DNA of 64,000 bases from Streptomyces humidus (GTDB lineage Bacteria > Actinomycetota > Actinomycetes > Streptomycetales > Streptomycetaceae): contig NZ_BMTL01000008.1 of NCBI RefSeq assembly GCF_014649655.1, positions 124,001-188,000 of the forward strand. Reading direction: 5' to 3'. Shown here piece by piece: positions 18,282 through 27,012 of this stretch (positions within the stretch are counted from its first letter, which is position 1; each line of letters opens with the position of its first letter). The notes under the pieces are model-generated. The model saw nothing but the letters and a program-made list of their open reading frames with translations, searched no databases and was not told the DNA's origin. A program made the translations under genes and the position numbers.

Positions 18282-18490
18282 CCCGCACCCGAACCCTGCG
18301 CATCGACCGCATCGCCTGCACCGGCCAAGGTCTGTGCGCCGAGCTGCTCCCCGAGCTCATCGACCTCGACGAATGGGGATACCCGATCGCCGGGGACCCG
18401 GCCGTGCCCGACCGGCTGCGCACCCACGCCCGCCGGGCGGTCGCCGCCTGCCCCCGCCTGGCCCTGCACACCGACGACGACCCGGCCTGA
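18278..18490 (+). CDS. Small 3Fe-4S ferredoxin
   Basis: A 70-residue ferredoxin with CTGQGLC (Cys14, Cys20) and a distal CP (ACPRLAL), the three-cysteine pattern of Streptomyces [3Fe-4S] ferredoxins. ATG 18278 is preferred over ATG 18272 because GGAG lies 8 bases upstream. It overlaps the NuoF-like stop (ATGA) and is the last gene of the redox operon. It likely shuttles electrons between the NuoF-like subunit and a soluble or membrane partner. Confidence 0.9.
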   Translation: MTRTRTLRIDRIACTGQGLCAELLPELIDLDEWGYPIAGDPAVPDRLRTHARRAVAACPRLALHTDDDPA

Positions 18491-18503
18491 CCGGACCGCG
18501 CAC

Positions 18504-18516
18504 GACCGTTCGGCCC
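18504..18516. promoter_or_regulatory. CCGAACGG-type palindrome before the P1B-5 ATPase
   Basis: GACCG-TT-CGGCCC (reverse GGGCCGAACGGTC), about 100 bases before the ATPase start. It matches the GGnCC-GAAC-GGnCC motif repeated at other island promoters. Confidence 0.55.
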
Positions 18517-18616
18517 TGGATGAGGGCCGGACGTCACATGCCGTCGGCGCCGGGGTGCGATGTGATGGAGGGGGGCCTTCCGACGGCCACCGCACCGGAC
18601 CGGACCGAGGTACGCC

Positions 18617-20947
18617 ATGAACGACTCTCCGCACACGGCACGACTGCGCGGTCTGACCAGGATGGTCGCGTCCCCAGGACTCGAACCGGTCCTGCTGGTC
18701 GTCACGGCGGCGGCCCTGGCCGGCGGCGGCATCGCCTGGCTCGCCGGAGCCGGCGGTCTCGCGGACCTGTTCTGGGCACTGGGCGCCCTGGCCGCGGTCG
18801 TCCCCGCGCTGGGGTGGGTGCTGGCCGCCCTGCGTCACGGGCACGCGGGCGTGGACCTCATCGCCGTGCTCGCGCTCGGCGGCACCCTGGCGGTCCACGA
18901 GTACCTGGCCGGAGCGCTGATCGCGCTGATGCTCGCCACCGGCCGCACCCTCGAGGCCGCCGCCCAGCGACGGGCCTCCCACGACCTGCGCGCCCTGCTC
19001 GAACACGCCCCGCGCTCCGCGCGCCGCCGCACCGACGCGGGGGTGGCCACGGTGGCGCTGGCGGAGGTCGTCGTCGGCGACCTGCTCGTCGTCGGCCCCG
19101 GCGAGGTCGTCCCCGTCGACGGCCGCGTGGAAAGCGCGACCGCCGTCCTCGACGAGTCCGTGCTCTCGGGCGAGTCCCTCCAGGTCGAGCGCGTGCGGGA
19201 CGAAGGGGTGCGCAGCGGCGTGGTGAACGCCGGCGGCGCCTTCGAGCTGCGCGCCACTGCCACCGAACAGGACAGCACGTACGCCGGCATCGTGCGGCTG
19301 GCCCAGCAGGCCGGGGCCGAGTCCGCGCCCGTCGTGCGGCTGGCCGACCGCTACGCGGCCTGGTTCCTGCCCCTGTCCCTCGTGGTCGCGGGTCTGGCCT
19401 GGCTGATCAGCGGCTCCGCCGTGCGCGCGGTCGCGGTCCTGGTCGTCGCCACACCCTGCCCCCTGCTGCTGGCGGCCCCGGTCGCCATCGTCTCCGGTCT
19501 CTCCCGTGCCTCGCGCCTCGGCGTCGTGATCCGCGACGGCGGCGCCCTGGAGAACCTCGGCCGCGCCCGCACCCTCCTGCTCGACAAGACCGGCACCCTC
19601 ACCCGCGGCCGCCCCCGCGTCCTCGACGTGACCGCCGCCCCCGGCCTCACCCCCGCGGAAGCCCTCCGTCTGGCGGCCTCGCTGGACCAGTACTCCCCCC
19701 ACGTGCTGGCTCAGGCCATCGTGGACACCGCCCGGGAACGCAAGCTGGAGCTCTCGATCCCCTCCGACGTCACCGAGGAGCCCGGCCGCGGCGCCTCCGG
19801 CACCGTCGACGGCCACCATGTCGCCGTCGGCCGCGTCGGCGACCGCGACGCCTGGCCGGCCTGGGCCGCGGCGGCCGACAACCGCGCCCTCCTCGACGGC
19901 GCGGCCGTCGCCTGGCTCACCGTCGACGGACAGCTCTCCGGCGCCGTGCTGCTGCGTGACCCCCTGCGCCATGACGCCCCTCGCACCCTGCGCCACCTGC
20001 GGTCCGCCGGCATCGAACGGCTGATGATGCTCACCGGCGACCGCTCGGCGCCCGCCCACGAAATCGCCGCCGTCCTCGGCCTCGACGACGTCCGCGCGGA
20101 GCTCACTCCGGCCGACAAGGTCGCCGCCGTGCGCGACGAACGCACCCGCGCGGTCACCGTGATGGTCGGCGACGGCGTCAACGACGCGCCCGCCCTCGCC
20201 GCCGCGGACATCGGCGTGGCCATGGGCGCCCGCGGTTCCACCGCCTCCTCGGAGGCCGCCGACATCGTCCTGACCACCGACCGCGTCGACCGGCTCGCCG
20301 ACGCCGTGACCATCGCGCAACGCGCCCGGCACATCGCCCTGCAGAGCGCCCTCGGCGGCATGCTGATGTCGCTGGCGGCCATGGCCGCGGCCGCCGTCGG
20401 CCTGCTCCCGCCCGCCGTCGGCGCGCTGCTCCAGGAGGGCATCGACGTCGCCGTCATCCTCAACGCGCTGCGCGCCCTGCGCGTCGACCGGACCTCGCGA
20501 CCGGCCCTCACCCCTGCCGCCGAAGCGCTCATCAACCGGTTCGCCGCCGAGCACGACGACCTTCAGGACGTCCTCGAATCGGTCCGCGACGCGGCCGACC
20601 GTCTCTCCGGCAGCCCGGGCCCGTCGGCGCTGGCCGCCGTGGAGGAGACGCACCGGCTGCTCACCGAGCGGCTGCTGCCGCACGAACACGCCGAGGAACA
20701 CCAGCTCTACCCTGCCCTGGCCCCCGCCCTCGGCGGCCCGGAGACCACCGCCACCATGAGCCGCGCCCACGCCGAGATCGAGCGTCTGTCCCGGCGTATC
20801 GCCACCCACATCCAGCTCGCCCGGGCCGGAGGCGGCCTGGCCCCCGCGCAACTCGACGACCTGCGCTCCTGCCTCTACGGCCTGAACACCGTGCTGCGCC
20901 TGCACTTCACCCAGGAGGAGGAGAACTACTTCTCGCTGGCCCCGTAG
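18617..20947 (+). CDS. P1B-5-type metal ATPase with C-terminal hemerythrin domain
   Basis: A 776-residue P-type ATPase. It has LSGES in the actuator domain, TPCP in the transport helix (about residue 278), phosphorylation site DKTGTLT (about 322), GDGVNDAPAL in the hinge, and an HP-type nucleotide motif (SPHVLA). It lacks N-terminal CxxC metal domains. Residues after about 635 form a four-helix hemerythrin-like domain with the expected His/Glu ligands (AEHDD, PHEHAEEHQLYP, SRAHAEIE, LRLHFTQEEENYF). TPCP plus C-terminal hemerythrin defines the P1B-5 group, where a di-iron site may sense oxygen, metal or redox state. Iron, cobalt or nickel are possible substrates. A candidate dormancy-type box lies upstream. 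Confidence 0.93.
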   Translation: MNDSPHTARLRGLTRMVASPGLEPVLLVVTAAALAGGGIAWLAGAGGLADLFWALGALAAVVPALGWVLAALRHGHAGVDLIAVLALGGTLAVHEYLAGALIALMLATGRTLEAAAQRRASHDLRALLEHAPRSARRRTDAGVATVALAEVVVGDLLVVGPGEVVPVDGRVESATAVLDESVLSGESLQVERVRDEGVRSGVVNAGGAFELRATATEQDSTYAGIVRLAQQAGAESAPVVRLADRYAAWFLPLSLVVAGLAWLISGSAVRAVAVLVVATPCPLLLAAPVAIVSGLSRASRLGVVIRDGGALENLGRARTLLLDKTGTLTRGRPRVLDVTAAPGLTPAEALRLAASLDQYSPHVLAQAIVDTARERKLELSIPSDVTEEPGRGASGTVDGHHVAVGRVGDRDAWPAWAAAADNRALLDGAAVAWLTVDGQLSGAVLLRDPLRHDAPRTLRHLRSAGIERLMMLTGDRSAPAHEIAAVLGLDDVRAELTPADKVAAVRDERTRAVTVMVGDGVNDAPALAAADIGVAMGARGSTASSEAADIVLTTDRVDRLADAVTIAQRARHIALQSALGGMLMSLAAMAAAAVGLLPPAVGALLQEGIDVAVILNALRALRVDRTSRPALTPAAEALINRFAAEHDDLQDVLESVRDAADRLSGSPGPSALAAVEETHRLLTERLLPHEHAEEHQLYPALAPALGGPETTATMSRAHAEIERLSRRIATHIQLARAGGGLAPAQLDDLRSCLYGLNTVLRLHFTQEEENYFSLAP

Positions 20948-20973
20948 CCGCTGCCGCGGACCGGTCGGCGGGC

Positions 20974-21022
20974 GGGCGGACGTCAGGGCGGTGGGCGGAC
21001 GTCGGGTCAGTGGGCGGACGTC
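20974..21022. repeat. Three 19-bp-period repeats at a convergent gene end
   Basis: GGGCGGACGTC occurs at 20974-20984, 20993-21003 and 21012-21022, a 19-base period. The third copy is inside the last codons of the SDR gene. It looks like a slippage-generated tandem repeat. Confidence 0.7.
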
Positions 21023-21756
21023 AGGGGGGCGGGCGGGCCTGCCGTGACCCCGCCGTCCAGGACGAACTCCGAGCCGGTGGAGAAGGTGGCCTCGGCGGCG
21101 ATGAAGGCCACCATGCGGGCGACCTCCTCGGGCTCACCGAACCGGGGCAGCGGCTGTCCGTCGGTGAAGGAGTCGTCGAAGCCGGCGGTCATGGCCGTGC
21201 GCACCGCTCCGGGGTGGACCGAGCAGACCCGGATCCCGTCCGGGGCCAGTTCGAGGGCGGCGGCCTTCGTCAGGCCGCGCAGCGCCCACTTGCTCGCCAC
21301 ATACGAGCCGATGCCGACGTAGCCGGTGATGCCGGCGATCGAGGAGATGTTCACGATCACTCCGCCGCCGCGGCGGCGGAGAGAGGGAGCCGTCGTCCGT
21401 ATGCCCAGCCAGGCTCCCTGGAGGTTGACGTCGACGACCCGCCGGAAGGATTCGAGGGTCTGTTCCTCGATCGTCCCGAACTCGAGGATCCCGGCGTTGT
21501 TGACCAGGACGGAGACCGGGCCCAGTTCGCGTTCGGTCCGCGCCACCACCGCCTGCCAGCCGTCCTCGGTGCTCACGTCGAGGTGCGCGTAGCGGGCCGG
21601 GGCGCCCAGTTCCGCGGCCAGTTTCTCCCCGTCGGCGTCCAGGACGTCGGCGACGACCACGGCGGCGCCCTCCTCCGCCAGCAGGCGTGCCACGGCGGCC
21701 CCGATGCCCCGGGCGCCGCCCGTGACGATCGCCACCGCTTCGTCGAGACGTCCCAT
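21007..21756 (-). CDS. Short-chain dehydrogenase/reductase
   Basis: A 249-residue classical SDR started at ATG 21756, with AGGAGG 5 bases upstream. It has the cofactor motif GGARGIG (about residues 13-19), Asp in VADVLDADG favouring NAD(H), NNAG, catalytic Ser in NISSIAG and YVASK (Tyr about 152, Lys about 156). It resembles Streptomyces hydroxysteroid dehydrogenase-type and glucose-dehydrogenase-type SDRs; the substrate cannot be told. An inverted repeat lies 36 bases upstream. Confidence 0.93.
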   Translation of the reverse strand: MGRLDEAVAIVTGGARGIGAAVARLLAEEGAAVVVADVLDADGEKLAAELGAPARYAHLDVSTEDGWQAVVARTERELGPVSVLVNNAGILEFGTIEEQTLESFRRVVDVNLQGAWLGIRTTAPSLRRRGGGVIVNISSIAGITGYVGIGSYVASKWALRGLTKAAALELAPDGIRVCSVHPGAVRTAMTAGFDDSFTDGQPLPRFGEPEEVARMVAFIAAEATFSTGSEFVLDGGVTAGPPAPLTSAH

Positions 21757-21791
21757 CACGACCTCCTGCACGATGCTTGCGTCCGGTGATC

Positions 21792-21811
21792 CAGAACCAG
21801 TGTGGGTTCTG
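21792..21811. promoter_or_regulatory. Inverted repeat before the SDR gene
   Basis: CAGAACC-AGTGTG-GGTTCTG, a 7-bp perfect inverted repeat 36-55 bases upstream of the SDR start. It is AT-richer than its surroundings and suits a dimeric repressor, but could also act as the terminator of the GH65 gene. Confidence 0.5.
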
Positions 21812-21900
21812 CGCGGCCCGTGCGCACGCGGGAGGCCGGGTGGACGGTCACCCGGTGGAAGGGGAGCACCGTTTCGGGACCTACGGCCCGGTGCGGCGGA

Positions 21901-24342
21901 TCACGAGGCGGGCCCGGGGCCCGGCTCGCCCGTCCAGGCGAACCCGTCCTCCGGCAGCACCAGCGTGCAGGTCTCTCCCGGAGCGATGGTGACGGCCCGG
22001 TCCGGGAGCATCACGCGGATCGACGACTCCTCGGAGTCGGGTATGCCGATCTGCAGACGACGGCTGCGACGCCGTACGGTCACCCCCCAGTGGCCGCGGT
22101 AGCGCAGGGAGAACCCGTACTCGGAGAGCGCGGGCAGCGGCACCGGGTCCAGCCACAGGGCGTCCTCGCGCGTCTCCAGTCCCGTCAGGCCGCGCTGAAC
22201 CAGGTCGAGGGTGCCGGCCATGGCTCCGAGATGGACGCCTTCGCCGGTCGTGCCGCCCTGGATGTCGGCGATGTCGGCCTCCAGGGCCTCCTGGATGTAC
22301 TGCCAGGCGCCGGCCCGTCTGGCCTTGGCCAGGACCAGGCCGTGGACCAGCCCGCTGAGTGTGGAACCGTGGCTGGTGCGCCGGAGGTAGTAGTCGACGG
22401 TCCTGCGCCAGACCTCGTCGTCCAGGTGGTACCCGAGACGCCGGAACAGGTCCCGCAGCTCGGCGGGCGAGAACAGATAGCCGAGCATCAGGACGTCGGC
22501 CTGCTTGGACGCCTTGTAGCGGTTGACGGTGTCGCCCTCCGCCTCCAGGATCCGGTCCAGCCGCCGGATGCTGTCGTAGCGCGCCCGGTAGGCGTCCCAG
22601 TCCAGCTCGGCGAGGGCGTCGTAGCCCTCGAACTGGCTGATGACGCCCTGGTGGAACGGCACCGTCAGCCGTCGCGAGACCTCCTCCCACTGGGGGAACG
22701 CGTCGTCGTTCAGCCGGATGCGGTCGAGCAGTTCCGCACGGCGCCACCGGGGAAGGCGCCGCAGGAGGTCCAGGGCGCGCGCGAGGACCCAGGCGGCCGT
22801 GACGTTGGTGTACGTGTTGTCGTCCAGCCCCGGCAGCACCGCGCCCGGATACGAGTCGTGGTACTCGTCGGGGCCGACGACGCCCCGGATGCGGTAGCGG
22901 TCCGTGGCGGGATCCAGGACCGCGAGGTCCGCCCAGAAGCGGGCGATCTGCAGGAGCATCTCCGCACCCCTCGTGTGCAGGAACTCGGTGTCGCCCGTCG
23001 CTTCGCAGTACTGCCACACGTTGTAGGCGACGGCCGAGCCGACGTGGTGCTGCAGCCGGGAGTGGTCGGGCAGCCAGCGCCCGGAGTGGGGGTTGAGATG
23101 CCGTTCCTGGGTCTCCTCGCGGCCGTCGCTGCCGCTCTGCCACGGGTACATCGCCCCGCCCCGGCCGCTCTCGGCGGCGGCCCGGCAGGCGCGTGGAAGG
23201 CGCCGGTATCGGTAGTTCAGCAGTTCCCGGGAGACCTCCGGGAAGTGCAGGTTGAGGTACGGCAGGACGAACAGCTCGTCCCAGAAGACATGGCCGCGGT
23301 ACGCCTCGCCGTGCAGCCCCCGGGCCGGGACGCCCACGTCCAGGTCCGCGGTGTGCGGCGACAGCGTCTGCAGGACGTGGAAGAGGTGGAACCGCAGGAC
23401 GCGGCCGGCCCGGCCGGGGACGTGGATGTCGGCGGCCCGCCACAGCCGCTGCCATGCCGCGACGTGGGAGTGCAGCAGGGCCGGGAAGTCGCCCGCCGCC
23501 GTCACCCGGTCGAGGGCCGCCTCGAGGGGACCGCTGATGGCCCTGTCGCGTGAGGTGTGCAGCGCCACGGTCTTCTGCACGGTGACGGTGTCGCCGGGCG
23601 CCATGGGGACCACCATGCGGTGGACGGCCCTGCGGCGGCCGGGACGCAGCTCCGACGAGGACGGGGGCCGGCCGACGACGACGGTGCGGGCGGCCATGGC
23701 GACCCCGACGTCCGAGGAGCTGGTCCGGCAGCTCAGCCAGACCGTCCGGGGCTCCACCGCTCCCGTCCGCACCCGGGTGAGATGACGGCTGTCGAGAGCG
23801 CGGTACCGGTGCACGTTGCCGTTGGTCACCTCGCCGTCGAGACCGGACTCGACCTCGACCTCCCCCGACCAGTCCTCGGCCGTGAACACGGTCCGCAGCG
23901 CGGCCAGATGGGGATCCGCCATGTGCACCAGGCGGACCTGCTCCACGCGCAGCGCACGCCCTTCGGCGTCCTGGAGCCGGAACGTGCGGGTCAGCGTGGC
24001 TCTGCGCAGGTCCAGGACGTGCCGGTGGCCGGCCGGCCGCGATGTGTCGGGCGAGAACCACGGGCCCGCCGTCCCGTCGGCGGAGCGGAGGCGGAATCGC
24101 AGGAGCAGCCAGTTCGGGAGGTTCACCAGGTCCTCGTTCACCACCCGGCGTCCCGCTACCGTCGACTCCAGCCGGTTGTAGACCCCGGCCGCGTAGGTGG
24201 CCGGGTAGTGCGTCAGGCCCGCCGTGCACTCGGGCACCGCGCCGCGGGTGGCGAAGTAGCCGTTGCCGAGCGTGCACAGGGCTTCGCGCAACTGCTCGGC
24301 AGCGGGGTCGTATCCGTCGTACTCCCAGGTCCAGTCCGGCAT
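21901..24342 (-). CDS. Glycoside hydrolase family 65 phosphorylase/hydrolase
   Basis: An 813-residue GH65 protein: N-terminal beta-sandwich (LGNGYFATRGAVPE near residues 25-38), central (alpha/alpha)6 barrel with the general-acid Glu in VGPDEYHDSYPG (about residue 492), KQADVL and HGSTLSG phosphate-site-type motifs, and a C-terminal beta domain. The family acts on trehalose, kojibiose, maltose or nigerose, by phosphorolysis in most members. Mycobacterial Rv2006, a DosR-regulon protein, carries this module fused to a phosphatase; here it is alone. It follows the USP gene at 24391 with a 48-base gap, so the two are probably co-transcribed. Confidence 0.93.
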   Translation of the reverse strand: MPDWTWEYDGYDPAAEQLREALCTLGNGYFATRGAVPECTAGLTHYPATYAAGVYNRLESTVAGRRVVNEDLVNLPNWLLLRFRLRSADGTAGPWFSPDTSRPAGHRHVLDLRRATLTRTFRLQDAEGRALRVEQVRLVHMADPHLAALRTVFTAEDWSGEVEVESGLDGEVTNGNVHRYRALDSRHLTRVRTGAVEPRTVWLSCRTSSSDVGVAMAARTVVVGRPPSSSELRPGRRRAVHRMVVPMAPGDTVTVQKTVALHTSRDRAISGPLEAALDRVTAAGDFPALLHSHVAAWQRLWRAADIHVPGRAGRVLRFHLFHVLQTLSPHTADLDVGVPARGLHGEAYRGHVFWDELFVLPYLNLHFPEVSRELLNYRYRRLPRACRAAAESGRGGAMYPWQSGSDGREETQERHLNPHSGRWLPDHSRLQHHVGSAVAYNVWQYCEATGDTEFLHTRGAEMLLQIARFWADLAVLDPATDRYRIRGVVGPDEYHDSYPGAVLPGLDDNTYTNVTAAWVLARALDLLRRLPRWRRAELLDRIRLNDDAFPQWEEVSRRLTVPFHQGVISQFEGYDALAELDWDAYRARYDSIRRLDRILEAEGDTVNRYKASKQADVLMLGYLFSPAELRDLFRRLGYHLDDEVWRRTVDYYLRRTSHGSTLSGLVHGLVLAKARRAGAWQYIQEALEADIADIQGGTTGEGVHLGAMAGTLDLVQRGLTGLETREDALWLDPVPLPALSEYGFSLRYRGHWGVTVRRRSRRLQIGIPDSEESSIRVMLPDRAVTIAPGETCTLVLPEDGFAWTGEPGPGPAS

Positions 24343-24390
24343 CCCTCGCCTCGCCCTCTTCCCTCACCGCACGTGCGGACGCGCGGGGGT

Positions 24391-25266
24391 TCAGGCTCGC
24401 TGCGGGACGACGGCCACGGGGCACTCGGAGTGGTGCAGCAGGGCGTGGGCGACCCGGCCGAGCTGCAGACCGAAGCGGCCGTGCCTGCGCAGTGCTCCCA
24501 CGACGACGAGATCGGCCTCGGCCGCCGCCTCCAGGAGAGCCCGGTGAGCGGGGCCCTCGACGGTCCGGCGGTGCACTTCGACCCGCGGATGCTCCCGGGC
24601 GGTGTCACGGGTCGCTTCGGTGAGGCGGGCGGAGGCCTGTTCCTCGTGGGCGCGGACGGCATCGTCCACGACCAGGGGCTGGTCCGCGTGCTCGTGTGCG
24701 GGGCGGCGCCAGGCCCGGACCGCGTGGAGTGCGCAGCCGCGCGCCTCGGCCTCCCGGAACGCGAACCGTACGGCGGCCGAGCTCTCGGCGCCCTCGCCGA
24801 CACCGACCACGACCCGGCCACAGGAGCCGCGCCGGTTGCGCTCCCCGCCACGGACCACGACGACCGGGCACACGGCGCGGGCGGCCACCGTGAGGCTGAC
24901 CGACCCCAGCAGCGTGCCGGCGATCTCGCCGCGGCCGCGCGAGCCCGTCACCAGGGCGAAGGACTCGGGGGCGGTGTTCAGCAGCACGGCCGCGGCGTCG
25001 TCGGCGACCACCTCGCTCGACACCTTCAGCTCCGGGCCGAGCCGCCGGGCGCGCTCGGCACAGGACGCGGCGATGTGCTTCGCCATGATCTCCTCGGACG
25101 GGCGGCCGGTGGTGAAGGACGGGCGGGCCCCTTCGTACCGCTCCCACCTGGAGGCGTGGACGAGCCGCAACGGCAGCCCGTGACGTGCCGCCTCGTCCAC
25201 CGCCCAGTCCACGGCCTCCAGGCTGGAATCCGATCCATCGACGCCCACGACCAGCGGGAGCTCCAT
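24391..25266 (-). CDS. Universal stress protein, tandem domains (USP 1)
   Basis: A 291-residue protein with two UspA folds, started at ATG 25266; the much longer open frame upstream is non-coding. The first domain (LPLVVGVDGSDSS ... TGSRGRGEIAGTLLGS) keeps the G-2x-G-9x-G(S/T) ATP-binding loop. The second (VVGALRRHGRFGLQLGRV) has lost it. This half-degenerate form is typical of tandem actinobacterial USPs. It is closely similar to USP 4 (56311). It is divergent from the Crp-like gene and probably shares an operon with GH65. Confidence 0.93.
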   Translation of the reverse strand: MELPLVVGVDGSDSSLEAVDWAVDEAARHGLPLRLVHASRWERYEGARPSFTTGRPSEEIMAKHIAASCAERARRLGPELKVSSEVVADDAAAVLLNTAPESFALVTGSRGRGEIAGTLLGSVSLTVAARAVCPVVVVRGGERNRRGSCGRVVVGVGEGAESSAAVRFAFREAEARGCALHAVRAWRRPAHEHADQPLVVDDAVRAHEEQASARLTEATRDTAREHPRVEVHRRTVEGPAHRALLEAAAEADLVVVGALRRHGRFGLQLGRVAHALLHHSECPVAVVPQRA

Positions 25267-25597
25267 CCTCCCCACCGCCTTCCTGCCAGGGAACCGCGAG
25301 ACCTCCTGTATTACCGTCGCACCGCCTCGGGCCCGTCGCGACACGGGGAACGGGTTCGTCGCACCCGTGCGGGCCGGGAGGCGGAGCCCCCGTCCGGGTT
25401 GCACCACGGCGGTTTGCGGCGATCGTGGAGTCATACGTACGTCAGGGAGGAACACGGCACGGGGTGCGCCCCCTCGCCGCGACGCGCTTCCGGGCCTGTC
25501 CGCGCCTACGAAGACCACGGCCCCGCACGGCGAGACGTCGTGACCGGGTACGAAGCCCCGCTTCCGCCCGCGAGGCCATGGAGAAGGGAAGGCCTCA
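25267..25597. other. 331-base divergent promoter region, no gene
   Basis: The region drives the USP 1/GH65 genes leftward and the Crp-like/CBS genes rightward. I see AT-richer patches (TGTATTACC near 25308, CATACGTACG near 25431) that could hold -10 elements. I do not see a convincing CCGAACGG box; GGGGAACGGGTTCG at about 25356 is only a partial match. No coding sequence is supported. Confidence 0.5.
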
Positions 25598-26056
25598 GTG
25601 GTCTGGAGGACCGGCATTTTCTCAGCCATGACCAAGGAACACCGCGAGCAGCTCATGGCGCTCGCGCATGAGGTGTCGTTCGCGACGGGCGACCGCATCT
25701 TCGACGAGGGCGCGACGGCCGACCGGTTCTGGATCATCCACACGGGCACGGTCTCTCTCGACCTTCGCGTACCGGGCCGGCAGCCCGCGGTCATCGAGTC
25801 CCTCGGCGCGGGAAAGCTGCTGGGCTGGTCCTGGCTGGTCCCTCCCTACGTCTGGCATCTGGGGGCCGAGGCCGCCAGCCCCGTGCGGGCCTACGAGTTC
25901 GACGCGGCGGCGGTCCGTGCGCTGTGCGCCGAGGATCCGCGGCTGGACCACGAGCTGTGCACCTATGTGTCGGGCGTGCTCGCGCGTCGGCTCAGAGCCG
26001 CCCGGGTGCGGCTGCTCGACCTGTACGCGCCCTACGGCGCGGGCGAGGTTCCCTGA
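25598..26056 (+). CDS. Cyclic nucleotide-binding-domain protein (Crp sensor domain only)
   Basis: A 152-residue protein from GTG 25598 (SD GAGAAGGGA 8 bases upstream). It is one cNMP-type beta-barrel: DRIFDEGATADRFWIIHTGTVSLDL, then LGAGKLLGWSWLVPP where the phosphate-binding cassette (GE-x-RSA) should be. That cassette's Arg is absent, so cAMP binding is doubtful. There is no helix-turn-helix. It lies 24 bases upstream of the CBS-BON gene and probably works as a small-ligand or redox sensing partner of the stress proteins. Confidence 0.87.
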   Translation: MVWRTGIFSAMTKEHREQLMALAHEVSFATGDRIFDEGATADRFWIIHTGTVSLDLRVPGRQPAVIESLGAGKLLGWSWLVPPYVWHLGAEAASPVRAYEFDAAAVRALCAEDPRLDHELCTYVSGVLARRLRAARVRLLDLYAPYGAGEVP

Positions 26057-26080
26057 CGAAGCGAGACGAGGTGGTGGGAC

Positions 26081-26758
26081 ATGCCCGAGACCCCGCACAT
26101 CGTGAGCGATGTGATGACGCAGACGGTCGTGGCCGTCGGGCGCGACGCGCCGTTCAAGGAGATCGTCCGGACCATGGAGCAGTGGAGCGTCAGCGCCATG
26201 CCGGTCCTGGAGGGCGAGGGGCGCGTCGTCGGCGTCGTCTCCGAGGCCGACCTGTTGCCCAAGGAGGAGTTCCGCGAGGGCGAGCAGAGCATGTACGAAC
26301 AGCGGGAGCGGCTGCCCGACGTCGCCAAGGCCGGGGCGACGACGGCCGGGGAGCTCATGAGCGCTCCCGCCGTCACCGTGCGCCCCGACGCGACGCTGGC
26401 GCAGGCCGCGCGGATCATGGCGGTGCGTCACGTCAAGCGGCTGCCGGTGGTCGACGACATCGGCATGCTCCAGGGCATCGTCAGCCGCGCCGATCTGCTG
26501 AAGGTCTTCCTGCGGTCGGACGACGACATCGAGGAGGAGGTCCGCCGCACCGTGGTGTCCTACCTCTTCCCGGCCTTCAGTCACGCCATCCACGTGAACG
26601 TGGACGAAGGAGTCGTCACCCTCCGCGGACACATCCAGGACACCTCCCTCATCTCGGTCGCGGTGCGCCTCGTACGCGCCGTCGAGGGTGTCGTGGACGT
26701 CGAGCCCCACCTCACGGGCGGGTCCGCGACACCGGCCCGTCCCGATGGCCCCCGGTGA
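26081..26758 (+). CDS. CBS-pair and BON domain protein (CBS 1)
   Basis: A 225-residue protein. CBS 1 (SDVMTQTVVAVGRDAPFKEIV ... VVGVVSEADLL) and CBS 2 (ELMSAPAVTVRPDATLAQAARIM ... LQGIVSRADLLKVF) form an adenine-nucleotide-sensing pair. A C-terminal BON domain (about residues 150-215, FSHAIHVNVDEGVVTLRGHI ... VEGVVDVEPHL) suggests membrane or phospholipid contact. Rv2626c (Hrp1) of the DosR regulon is a CBS-pair relative. It is a close paralogue of CBS 2 at 52793 and sits in an operon with the Crp-like gene. Confidence 0.93.
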   Translation: MPETPHIVSDVMTQTVVAVGRDAPFKEIVRTMEQWSVSAMPVLEGEGRVVGVVSEADLLPKEEFREGEQSMYEQRERLPDVAKAGATTAGELMSAPAVTVRPDATLAQAARIMAVRHVKRLPVVDDIGMLQGIVSRADLLKVFLRSDDDIEEEVRRTVVSYLFPAFSHAIHVNVDEGVVTLRGHIQDTSLISVAVRLVRAVEGVVDVEPHLTGGSATPARPDGPR

Positions 26759-27012
26759 GCCACGCCGCCGGCCGCCGCCCCTCTCGCGGTGAGGACGGTC
26801 AGCCGCGCAGCGGCGGACGCTGAGCCGGTCCGGTCAACCCGAGGGCGAGCGACATCACGGCGGCGCCGGACAGCGTCACCGCGAAGCGGAGTCCGGCAGC
26901 ACACCCTCCGCGCACGGCCCGCCCCGGCGGTCCACGCAGAGGCCACGACCGGCGCCGGAGGGCGACCGCGTTCACCGTCCGTTCCCGCTTCCACCGAGAC
27001 GGAGGCCTCACC

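Noticed and set aside
17966..20905. A 979-codon minus-strand open frame
   Set aside because: Antisense to the NuoF-like end, ferredoxin and P1B-5 ATPase genes; composition is that of an antisense frame and no SD or domain is present.
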